Made by a program: the position numbers and the translations under genes
The notes under the pieces: model-generated
Databases searched by the model: none
What the model was told of the DNA's origin: nothing
The model's input: only the letters and a program-made list of their open reading frames with translations
NCBI GenBank assembly: GCA_964568825.1
Contig: CAZMSA010000065.1
Coordinates: forward strand, 1 to 18,402
Length of the DNA stretch: 18,402 bases
Reading direction: 5' to 3'
Origin: CAVVDT01 sp964568825
Lineage (GTDB): Bacteria > Pseudomonadota > Alphaproteobacteria > Rhizobiales > Aestuariivirgaceae
Shown here: positions 8,203-15,934 of the stretch, piece by piece
Numbering within the stretch: position 1 is the stretch's first letter
How the letters are laid out: each line of letters starts with the position of its first letter

Positions 8203-10896
8203 TCAAGCCTCACTGGGTCTCATTGCCTTGAGCCGGTAGACCAGTTCGAGCGCCTCGCGCGGCGACAAGTCGTCGACGATTGTTTCGTCGATCAGGCGCT
8301 CGACCTGACTCGGCCCAGCGGTTTGGCATGCAGATGCCGGCCGCGATGACATTGCAGCGAACAGTGGCAAATCGTCGATGAGTACCTTGCGCCCGCCCCC
8401 CTGCTCGGACTTTTCAAGAAGGTGGAGAACCTCCCCGGCGCGCTCGACAACCGCGGCCGGCAGACCCGCCAGGCGAGCCACCTGGATGCCGTAGGACCGG
8501 TCCGCGGACCCCGGGATCACCTCGTGTAAGAAAATCACATCGCCATGCCATTCACGTACCTTCATGGCGACATTGGCCATACCTTCCAGGCGGGCGGTCA
8601 GGGCCGTTAGCTCATGGAAATGAGTCGCGAACAGCGCCCGGCAGCGGTTGACTTCGCATAAGTGCTCCACCGTGGCCCAGGCGATGGACAGGCCGTCGAA
8701 AGTTGCGGTACCACGGCCGATCTCGTCGAGAATGACCAGCGATCGCGGGCCCGCCTGATTGAGTATGGTTGCTGTTTCAACCATCTCCACCATGAAAGTT
8801 GAGCGTCCGCGCGCCAAATCGTCGGCTGCGCCCACCCGGCTGAACAGGCGGTCGACAATACCGATTCGCGCCGCCGCTGCCGGCACGAACGATCCGATCT
8901 GCGTCATGAGGGCGATCAGCGCATTCTGGCGCAGGAAAGTCGACTTCCCTGCCATGTTGGGGCCGGTCACCAACCAGATACGGGCCTTGTCTTCCTCGCC
9001 CGCAAGTTTGCAGTCGTTGGGAACGAATGCCGCCTCACCACGTCTGGCAAGGGCTGCCTCGACCACAGGATGACGACCCTTCTCGACGATAAATTCGGCG
9101 CTATCGTCGACGTGGGGACGAACATAGCCATCACGTTCGGCAATCTCTGCCAAGCCCGCCAGCACGTCGAGTTGGGCAAGTGCCGCAGAACGGGCGGCAA
9201 TATCTTCAGCGGCAGCAGTTATGTCGGCAACGAGGGCATCAAATACTTCAAGCTCCAACGCCAGGGCACGCGTTGCCGCCAGTGAGATGCGGCTTTCAAG
9301 ATCAGCCAGCTCGGCAGTCGTAAAACGCATGGCGTTGGCCATGGTCTGGCGATGGATGTAAGTGGCGGCAAAAGGTTGTGCCAGCAGTATCGAACCGTAC
9401 TGCTGGGTAACCTCGATGAAGTATCCCAGCATGTTGTTGTGGCGAACTTTAAGCGACTTGATGCCGGTGTCATTGGCATATCGGGTCTGGAGCCCGGCGA
9501 TGATGCTGCGGGTCTGGTCGCGCAGGCTGCGTTGTTCATCAAGCGTGGCGTTGGCTCCGGTCCGAACAAACCCACCATCACGCGCATTCAGCGGAACGTC
9601 GTCGTCAAGTGTCGCAGCCAGGCGCGCCGCCAGGCCGCCGTCGTCGCGAGCGGCATCTCGGGCAATGTCGCCGATAATCGCTGGCGGGGTATCGAGGGGA
9701 TCGCTGCTGTGAAGGCTGTCGGCAATCTCGCACGCCAGCTCCAGGCCGCGGCCGATAGCGCCGAGATCGCGCGGCCCCCCTCGACCGACGCTCAAGCGTG
9801 CAAGTGCACGGTCGAGGTCGGGGGCACCCTTGAGTGCCCGGCGCAAGCTGGCGCGCAATTCACCATGCGATACCAGCCAACCAACGGCATCATGCCGGGC
9901 TTCGATCGCCTTGACGTCGGTGAGCGGGCTTGCAAGCCACGAAGCAAGCAGACGGCCGCCACCGCCACTGACGCTCAGGTCGATGCAGTCAAGCAGGCTG
10001 CCGCGCCGCTCGCCGGAGGTCGTGCGCAGCAATTCCAGATTGGCCCTGGTTGCCGCGTCGATGAGCATCGTCGTGCCGCCCGCCGCGCGATGCGGCGGTC
10101 TGATGACCGGCAGGTTACCGACCTGCGTCAGCTTCACATAGTCGATCAGCGCTCCCGCAGCGGCGATCTCGGCGCGCTGCATATCGCCGAACATTTGCAG
10201 CGAAGCCACAGCGAAATGCTCCAGGAGACGCCGCTCAGCCATGCCCGAATCAAAACGCGATGCCGGTAATGGCGTGAGGGCCGCTCCATATTCCTTGAGG
10301 GTTCGGATGATGCTAGCTTCGCGATCCAGCGTGTCGGGGAAAATCACTTCGCCCGGATCGAGGCGGGCGAGCTCCGCGGCCAGATCACCCGCCTCGAGAG
10401 GCGCGACATGAAAATCGCCCGTGGATATGTCAACCCACGCCAATCCAAGTGAATCATCACCACGTAGCCGCGCCAGCGCGACCAGATAGTTGTGACGGTC
10501 GGCATCGAGCAGGCTGTCTTCGGTGAGAGTTCCCGGTGTGACAATCCGTGTAACAGCACGCCGGACCACCGACTTGCTCCCCCTCTTCTTTGCCTCCTCA
10601 GGCGCTTCGATCTGTTCGCACACCGCGACGCGGTGGCCGGCGCGAATGAGGCGTTGCAGGTAGTCGCCGGCGGCATGAACCGGCACGCCGCACATGGGAA
10701 TATCCGCACCCAGATGGCGTCCGCGCTTTGTCAAGGCGATCCCCAGTGTCTTCGACGCCAGTTGTGCGTCGTCGAAGAACAACTCGTAGAAATCACCCAT
10801 TCGATAGAACAGAAGGCAACCGGAATGGGCTCGCTTGATGTCGAGGTACTGCGCCATCATTGGCGTGGCGCCTTCGTCTCCGCCCCTGTCAGACAT
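8203..10896 (-). CDS. mutS: DNA mismatch repair ATPase MutS
   Basis: This is an 897-residue MutS, within the usual 850-930 range. The N-terminal mismatch-recognition domain holds YRMGDFYELFF (31-41) with the F36-x-E38 motif that inserts at mismatches. The C-terminal ABC-type ATPase has Walker A GPNMAGKS (645-652), the GRSTFMVEM signature region (697-705), Walker B LVILDEIGRGT (720-730) and the ATHFHEL switch (757-763). DDLPLF (841-846) near the C-terminus resembles a beta-clamp-binding motif. The ATG at 10894-10896 gives a short lead before TPMMAQYLDIK, the conserved family start. A TTG at 10947 would add 17 unconserved residues, and the ATGs at codons 13 and 14 are alternatives. It is the first gene of the minus-strand block, divergent from maeB and close to glnD. 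Confidence 0.96.
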   Translation of the reverse strand: MSDRGGDEGATPMMAQYLDIKRAHSGCLLFYRMGDFYELFFDDAQLASKTLGIALTKRGRHLGADIPMCGVPVHAAGDYLQRLIRAGHRVAVCEQIEAPEEAKKRGSKSVVRRAVTRIVTPGTLTEDSLLDADRHNYLVALARLRGDDSLGLAWVDISTGDFHVAPLEAGDLAAELARLDPGEVIFPDTLDREASIIRTLKEYGAALTPLPASRFDSGMAERRLLEHFAVASLQMFGDMQRAEIAAAGALIDYVKLTQVGNLPVIRPPHRAAGGTTMLIDAATRANLELLRTTSGERRGSLLDCIDLSVSGGGGRLLASWLASPLTDVKAIEARHDAVGWLVSHGELRASLRRALKGAPDLDRALARLSVGRGGPRDLGAIGRGLELACEIADSLHSSDPLDTPPAIIGDIARDAARDDGGLAARLAATLDDDVPLNARDGGFVRTGANATLDEQRSLRDQTRSIIAGLQTRYANDTGIKSLKVRHNNMLGYFIEVTQQYGSILLAQPFAATYIHRQTMANAMRFTTAELADLESRISLAATRALALELEVFDALVADITAAAEDIAARSAALAQLDVLAGLAEIAERDGYVRPHVDDSAEFIVEKGRHPVVEAALARRGEAAFVPNDCKLAGEEDKARIWLVTGPNMAGKSTFLRQNALIALMTQIGSFVPAAAARIGIVDRLFSRVGAADDLARGRSTFMVEMVETATILNQAGPRSLVILDEIGRGTATFDGLSIAWATVEHLCEVNRCRALFATHFHELTALTARLEGMANVAMKVREWHGDVIFLHEVIPGSADRSYGIQVARLAGLPAAVVERAGEVLHLLEKSEQGGGRKVLIDDLPLFAAMSSRPASACQTAGPSQVERLIDETIVDDLSPREALELVYRLKAMRPSEA

Positions 10897-11133
10897 GCTG
10901 GTGCTCGTAATTGTCCCTGGCGACCGGATGGTGCCCGACCCTAGCAAAGGTGTCCGGGACTGTCGCGCCTGCCACCGGATTCTTCCACATCCCGCGAGCC
11001 TCGGTCGTTATGGCCGACGCAGGGCGATTGCCCGTTGCCGCTCCGCCAGAATTGCCGTTCAATGCGATGGATTGGCCAATAGAAACCGTTGGTGCCACGT
11101 TGGCGCAGCCAAACCAAGGACATTCGCACGCTC
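10897..11133. promoter_or_regulatory. Divergent mutS / maeB intergenic region with a 10-bp palindrome
   Basis: This 237-bp gap must hold the promoters of both divergent genes. It contains a perfect 10-bp palindrome, ATTGGCCAAT, at 11071-11080, 53 bases before the maeB ATG and possibly an operator. Half-matches to sigma-70 boxes occur on both strands, but none has good hexamers with correct spacing. No RNA gene or reading frame with coding character was seen in it. Confidence 0.35.
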
Positions 11134-13413
11134 ATGTCGCCTAACAGCACCCCGACCCGGCGCCCCAATTTCACCGATCAGGAAGCGCTCGACTTTCACG
11201 GTCTCGGCAAGCCCGGCAAGCTTGAAATCAGAGCCACCAAGCCGATGGTGACCCAACGGGATCTGTCATTGGCCTACAGTCCGGGCGTCGCGGTGCCGGT
11301 ACGAGCGATCGCCGAAAAGCCGGAACTTGCATACGATTATACGGCCAAGGGCAACATGGTTGGGATTATTACGAACGGCTCGGCGATCCTCGGTCTTGGC
11401 AATCTCGGTGCCCAGGCCTCCAAGCCGGTGATGGAGGGCAAATCGGCCCTGTTCAAGCGCTTCGCCGACGTCGATGCCTTCGACCTTGAGGTCGAAACCA
11501 GCGATGTCGATGAGTTCGTCAACGCTGTGCGGTTCCTGTCGCCGACATTCGGAGGCATCAATCTGGAAGACATCAAGGCACCTGACTGCTTCATCATCGA
11601 AGAGCGCTTGCGGGAACTGATGAGCATTCCGGTCTTTCACGATGATCAGCATGGCACCGCCATCATCGCCACCGCCGGCTTCATCAACGCCATGCTTCTC
11701 ACCGATCGCGACATTGCCACAACCAAGATGGTGTGCAACGGCGCAGGAGCCGCGGCAATCGCCTGCATGAAGCTTCTGGTGGCACTCGGCATGCCCGTCG
11801 CCAATATCACGCTGTGTGATTCCAAGGGTGTCATCCATCGCGGTCGCAAGGAGGGCATGAACCAGTGGAAGTCGGCCTTTGCGAGCGATACCAAGGCCCG
11901 CACGCTGGCTGAGGCCTTGGAGGGCGCCGATGTGTTCTACGGCTTGTCGGTCAAGGGTGCGGTGAGGCCCGACATGGTCACTTCAATGGCCGGCAATCCG
12001 ATCATCTTCGCCATGGCCAATCCGGACCCCGAAATATCGCCGGAAGACGTAGTCGCCGTGCGTGACGATGCCATCATGGCGACCGGCCGGTCGGACTATC
12101 CAAACCAAATCAACAATGTGTTGGGCTTTCCCTATATCTTCCGCGGTGCCTTGGATGTGCGGGCGCGCGAAATCAATGACGAGATGAAGATAGCTGCCGC
12201 CGAGGCCCTTGCCATGCTGGCACGTGAAGAGGTCCCCGATGAAGTTGCCGCCGCCTATCATGGCAATCGTCTGCGCTTCGGCCGGGACTATCTCATCCCT
12301 GTTCCCTTCGACCCACGCCTAATTTCGACCATACCGTCCGCGGTGGCGCTTGCGGCCATGCGATCGGGCGTCGCACAGCGCGAGATCGATGATTTTGAAG
12401 CTTACGCGGGCAAGCTATCGGCGCGACTGGATCCCATTGCCGGCTCGTTGCAGGGCGTCTATGCCCAGGTGCGGCGCCGGCCTCGGCGGATGGTGTTTGC
12501 CGAAGGCGAGGAGGATCGTGTCATCCGCGCCGCGCAGGCCTATGCGCACAACGGCTTTGGCGAGGCGATCCTGATCGGCCGTGAAGAGATGATCCGCCAG
12601 GCCCTCGAATTGTCCGGCGTCGAACTGCATGCGGCGGTGCGCATTCTTAATGCCAGACTGTCTGACCGCATTGGCGATTACGCATCGTTTATTTACGAGC
12701 GCCAGCAGCGGCATGGCCTGCTGGCACGCGACTGCCGGCGTCTCGTCAACAATGACCGGAACGTCTTTGCAGCATGCATGGTAGCGCTGGACGATGCCGA
12801 TGCGCTGGTCACAGGAGTGACGCGCAACTACTCGGTGGCGCTGGAGAATGTCTCCACGGCTATCAGCACACGCCCAGGCCACCGGCGAATCGGTGTGTCT
12901 ATGGCCCTCTGTGAGGGACGCACGATCTTCATGGCCGACACATCGGTTCTCGAGCTTCCCAGCCCGAGCCAGCTCGCCGATATTGCCGAGGAGGCGGCGC
13001 GGGTCGCCCGCCGTTTCGGTCACATACCGCGGGTGGCTTTTCTGTCCTATTCGACCTTCGGTCTCCCCAAGGGTAAACGCGTCCAGAATACACGCGATGC
13101 GGTGGTAGAACTCGACCGACGCGAGGTGAATTTTGAATACGATGGGGAAATGGCCCCCGACGTCGCCCTGTCCAAGGCCGTCATGTCTCTGTATCCGTTC
13201 TGTCGCCTGTCGGCGCCGGCCAACGTGCTCGTCATGCCGGCCGCCCATAGCGCTAGCATCTCGACCAAGATGCTTCAGCAATTGGGTGGGGTGACGGTGA
13301 TCGGACCATTGCTTGCGGGCATGGACAAGCCGGTTCAGATTGCGTCCATGTCGGCAAAGGCCTCGGATATTCTCAACCTGGCGGTGATCGCCGCCTTTGA
13401 TATCAACGGCTGA
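11134..13413 (+). CDS. maeB: NADP-dependent malic enzyme with C-terminal phosphotransacetylase-like domain (MaeB)
   Basis: This 759-residue enzyme of the large MaeB type oxidatively decarboxylates malate to pyruvate, linking the TCA cycle to pyruvate, acetyl-CoA and NADPH supply. The malic enzyme part (about 25-430) has LAYSPGVAVP (46-55), EGKSALFKRFADVDAFDLEV (101-120), the metal-binding FHDDQHGTA (168-176), the dinucleotide-binding GAGAAA (203-208) and AMANPDPE (293-300). The C-terminal phosphotransacetylase-like domain (about 435-759) begins near VYAQVRRRPRRMVFAEGEED and contains LVTGVTRNYS (558-567). In E. coli MaeB this domain is known to have a regulatory, acetyl-CoA-responsive role rather than catalysis. 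The ATG at 11134 gives the usual family length; a TTG 15 codons upstream (11089) is less likely. AAGGA lies 13 bases before the ATG. NADP versus NAD preference is inferred from family. Confidence 0.95.
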   Translation: MSPNSTPTRRPNFTDQEALDFHGLGKPGKLEIRATKPMVTQRDLSLAYSPGVAVPVRAIAEKPELAYDYTAKGNMVGIITNGSAILGLGNLGAQASKPVMEGKSALFKRFADVDAFDLEVETSDVDEFVNAVRFLSPTFGGINLEDIKAPDCFIIEERLRELMSIPVFHDDQHGTAIIATAGFINAMLLTDRDIATTKMVCNGAGAAAIACMKLLVALGMPVANITLCDSKGVIHRGRKEGMNQWKSAFASDTKARTLAEALEGADVFYGLSVKGAVRPDMVTSMAGNPIIFAMANPDPEISPEDVVAVRDDAIMATGRSDYPNQINNVLGFPYIFRGALDVRAREINDEMKIAAAEALAMLAREEVPDEVAAAYHGNRLRFGRDYLIPVPFDPRLISTIPSAVALAAMRSGVAQREIDDFEAYAGKLSARLDPIAGSLQGVYAQVRRRPRRMVFAEGEEDRVIRAAQAYAHNGFGEAILIGREEMIRQALELSGVELHAAVRILNARLSDRIGDYASFIYERQQRHGLLARDCRRLVNNDRNVFAACMVALDDADALVTGVTRNYSVALENVSTAISTRPGHRRIGVSMALCEGRTIFMADTSVLELPSPSQLADIAEEAARVARRFGHIPRVAFLSYSTFGLPKGKRVQNTRDAVVELDRREVNFEYDGEMAPDVALSKAVMSLYPFCRLSAPANVLVMPAAHSASISTKMLQQLGGVTVIGPLLAGMDKPVQIASMSAKASDILNLAVIAAFDING

Positions 13414-13503
13414 ACTAGTCGGTAACCGCCGGTCTTTGTAGGGCCCGCGTTGATTGCTGGCTTTGCTGTTGGTGTGGCCAGTCGCGGCAGGACCTCGATG
13501 ACT

Positions 13504-15408
13504 TCAGGCCACGGCGCGTTTCGCCAGCATGGCGATAGCTTCCTCGAGATCGGCCCGGTCGAATGGCTTTGAGAGGTAGAGGTCCATGCCGGCCTCGATG
13601 CAGGCATCGTTGTCTTCCTGTCGGGCATTGGCCGTGAGTGCCAGGATTGGCATCGGTGGTGCTTGGCGTTCGGCCTCGAAGGCGCGAATGGCCCGCGTTG
13701 CCTCAAGCCCGTTCAAGACCGGCATCATGACATCCATGAGCACCAGATCGAAGCGCTGTGTCCGCCCATCGAGACCAGTGCGCGCCCTTTCGACCGCTTC
13801 AGCGCCATTGCCGACCACGGTCACGTGATGCCCGAGCTTTTCCAGAATGGTGCGCGAAAGCACGGCATTTATAAGATTGTCCTCGGCCAGCAGCACGTTG
13901 AGGCTGCGCTTGGCTACCAGCGAATCTTTGCGCGTTGCGCGACGCAATGCCGCCGCCGCTCTGGCGATGACCACGCTGTCACGTTCGACGAGTTGGGTGC
14001 GCACGGTCGACCGACGGAACGGCTTCAGCAGGTAGCCCACCGCATGTCCGGCAAGGAGATCGCGAAATTCGCGCCGTTGCTCAGGTTGTAGCAACAACCA
14101 CAGATGCGCATTGGGATAACGGGTGCAAAATCCGGCTTGTACTTCACCGGCCAGCGTTCCCGCGAAGTGCGAATCGCATATGAGATCGATACCGCCTGGA
14201 GACTCGGTTGCAGGCTTGCCCAGGAACGCCTTGAGGGCGTCGGCATTCTGCACTCTGGACACGATGGCCCCATATCCGGTCAGACACTGTTCCAGAAGAT
14301 CTGCCGCCGGTCCGCCGGGTGCGGCGATTGTCATGCTGCGCCCCTCAAGCCCACCAACAGACTCCGGATCGACCCCGCCCAAACTAGCCAGCCGCAAACG
14401 AAAGCTGAAAGTCGAACCGCGGCCGGCTTCACTGTCGAGATCAAGCCGTCCGCCAAGGCGTTCGACGATCGTGCGCGATATGGAAAGGCCCAGCCCAGTT
14501 CCGCCGTATTTGCTCCTGGCCCCGAGTTCGGTCTGCTGATAGCGATCGAAGATGCGCTGTTGGTCGTCGGCGGCGATACCCGGCCCGCTGTCGATGACAG
14601 CGAACTCGACGTCGCAAGCACCGCCGTCATCCGTTTCGGTCCCGATCTGCCGAACGAGCAGCCTAACGCCGCCAGCATCGGTGAACTTGATGGCATTGCC
14701 GGCCAGATTGAGCAACACCTGGCGCAGGCGTGGTGCATCGCTCACAAATGTTCCGGTGAGTCGGGGATCAACCAGGGAGGCAATTTCGATGCCCTTGGCG
14801 TGGGCGCGCGGCGCAAGTAGCTCGGTCACCCCCTCGACGAGTTCCGACAGATCGAACTCGACGGGAGTGATCACCATTTCAGCCTGTTCGGCTTTGGACG
14901 AGTCCAGAATCTCGTCGATGATCGAAAGCAGGGCACGTGCCGAAGCATCTGCGGTTTCGGCGTAGCTGCGTTGCTCGGCCGTCAGGTCGGTTTCGAGCAG
15001 CAGGCTGTTCATGCCGATGACGCCGTTCATGGGCGTACGGATTTCGTGGCTCATGGCTGCCAGGAACTGGGACTTGGCACGGTTGGCGCTCTCGGCTTGG
15101 GCACGTGCATCCTGGACCTCGGCCATGGCGCCTTCCAGAGCCACCATCCGGCGCTGTGCGGCACGCAGAATGTAAATTGCTGCCGAGCCGGCATAGATGG
15201 AAAAGACGATGCCCGCCAAGGTTGTCAAGCCGGCAAGCGCAGAGAGAAAATGGGCGCTAACAAATAGGAAAACAGTCGCCGCGGCAGACATCGCTATGCC
15301 CACGGCGGCAATGCCGACGTCAACCTCGCCATATGGCGGTGAAGGGGTGTCCGCGTTTACCTGATCTTTGCTGACCGGTGTGATGCCGGTGCCGTCTTTC
15401 TTTTCCAT
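13504..15408 (-). CDS. Membrane-anchored hybrid histidine kinase with two receiver domains, one degenerate
   Basis: The 634-residue protein has two adjacent hydrophobic segments (about 32-55 and 58-82) separated by only a few residues, so no periplasmic sensor domain is visible. A short coiled-coil linker (85-112) follows. The HisKA domain has FLAAMSHEIRTPMNG (115-129) with phosphoacceptor H121. The HATPase domain has an N box NLAGNAIKFTD (234-244), G1 DSGPGI (273-278) and G2 GGTGLGLS (302-309). A region at about 357-475 looks like a receiver: it ends GYLLKPF and has a CDS at 411-413, but lacks the N-terminal acidic pair. The C-terminal receiver (about 501-630) is complete, with E509/D510, D559, T592 and K614. 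The ATG at 15406-15408 has AGGG 6 bases upstream. No partner regulator or HPt protein is adjacent. The input signal and target are unknown. Confidence 0.9.
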   Translation of the reverse strand: MEKKDGTGITPVSKDQVNADTPSPPYGEVDVGIAAVGIAMSAAATVFLFVSAHFLSALAGLTTLAGIVFSIYAGSAAIYILRAAQRRMVALEGAMAEVQDARAQAESANRAKSQFLAAMSHEIRTPMNGVIGMNSLLLETDLTAEQRSYAETADASARALLSIIDEILDSSKAEQAEMVITPVEFDLSELVEGVTELLAPRAHAKGIEIASLVDPRLTGTFVSDAPRLRQVLLNLAGNAIKFTDAGGVRLLVRQIGTETDDGGACDVEFAVIDSGPGIAADDQQRIFDRYQQTELGARSKYGGTGLGLSISRTIVERLGGRLDLDSEAGRGSTFSFRLRLASLGGVDPESVGGLEGRSMTIAAPGGPAADLLEQCLTGYGAIVSRVQNADALKAFLGKPATESPGGIDLICDSHFAGTLAGEVQAGFCTRYPNAHLWLLLQPEQRREFRDLLAGHAVGYLLKPFRRSTVRTQLVERDSVVIARAAAALRRATRKDSLVAKRSLNVLLAEDNLINAVLSRTILEKLGHHVTVVGNGAEAVERARTGLDGRTQRFDLVLMDVMMPVLNGLEATRAIRAFEAERQAPPMPILALTANARQEDNDACIEAGMDLYLSKPFDRADLEEAIAMLAKRAVA

Positions 15409-15523
15409 GTCAAACCCTGCCCAACCGGACTGAGCATGCCATGCGGACCTTAAGAAGCCCTGTTTGTTAAGATGCTGACGCCAGGGCGCTGCACCTTTTG
15501 GTCAATGAGCCGTTAACCGGCAT
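15409..15523. other. Intergenic region between the infA-like gene and the kinase
   Basis: These 115 bases should contain the promoter of the minus-strand kinase and the end of the infA-like transcript. Short self-complementary pieces are present, such as GCCG-GTTAA-CGGC just after the infA stop, but none is followed by a U-run. No convincing -35/-10 pair was found. Confidence 0.3.
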
Positions 15524-15796
15524 TCAGCGGCGGCGGAAGGTGCGACGGGCCGGCTGGGCGCCGGTCGAGGCGCGTTCGTCCTTGTGGCGGTATATGACCC
15601 GCCCCTTGTCGAGATCATAGGGCGTCATCTCGATGGTGACCCGGTCACCGACAAGAGTACGAATGCGATGCTTTTTCATGCGCCCCGCCGTGTAGGCGAT
15701 GATTTCGTGGTCGTTGTCCAGCTTGACCCGAAATCGAGCATCGGGAAGGACGTCGACGACGACGCCCTCGAATTCGAGAAGTTCTTCCTTGGCCAT
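15524..15796 (-). CDS. infA: Translation initiation factor IF-1-like protein with basic C-terminal tail
   Basis: The 90-residue protein is an S1/OB-fold IF-1. Residues 1-70 match the family throughout: MAKEELLEFEGVV, the FRVKLDNDHEIIAYTAGRMK stretch (22-41), GDRVTIEMTPYDLDKGRVIY (50-69). IF-1 binds the 30S A site and helps IF-3 and IF-2 set the start codon. Canonical IF-1 ends after about 72 residues; this one continues with about 18 more, rich in Arg, and ends ARRTFRRR. That suggests a second, divergent IF-1 (infA2-like), as some Rhizobiales carry, rather than the main copy, though the main copy cannot be seen from this window. A strong AGGAGAA lies 6 bases before the ATG (15794-15796), implying efficient translation. 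It follows the rhlE-type helicase by 138 bases in the same direction. Confidence 0.9.
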   Translation of the reverse strand: MAKEELLEFEGVVVDVLPDARFRVKLDNDHEIIAYTAGRMKKHRIRTLVGDRVTIEMTPYDLDKGRVIYRHKDERASTGAQPARRTFRRR

Positions 15797-15934
15797 AAAT
15801 GGTTCTCCTGGTTTCCCGTCCGACCCGCGATCGCACCGGGGTTTGGCCGGTATGATCGCAGGAGGCTCGGTTAGGCCTTTTAGGTCACAGCACCGCCCGG
15901 GCGCAAATATCTTTGTGTGCTGCAGTGCGATGCC
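15797..15934. other. Intergenic region between the RhlE-type helicase and the infA-like gene
   Basis: These 138 bases contain the strong ribosome binding site of the infA-like gene (AGGAGAA on the minus strand, just before 15796) and a perfect 10-bp palindrome CGCCCGGGCG at 15894-15903, which has no loop and is not a good hairpin. I saw no cold-shock protein or rpsU-type small gene here and no clear terminator. Confidence 0.35.

Noticed and set aside
9352..10269. 305-codon plus-strand open frame
   Set aside because: It lies entirely antisense to well-supported mutS coding sequence and shows no family motif. In GC-rich DNA such long antisense frames are common.
12415..13281. 288-codon minus-strand open frame
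   Set aside because: It is antisense to the phosphotransacetylase-like domain of maeB, with no recognisable domain and a His/Arg-rich shadow composition.
13414..13503. Bidirectional terminator between convergent maeB and the kinase
   Set aside because: Only a 5-bp CTGGC/GCCAG stem with a loop of about 15 bases was found, without a T-run on either strand.
15894..15903. CGCCCGGGCG as a hairpin or terminator
   Set aside because: It is a perfect palindrome but has no loop and no U-run. This is expected by chance in GC-rich DNA.
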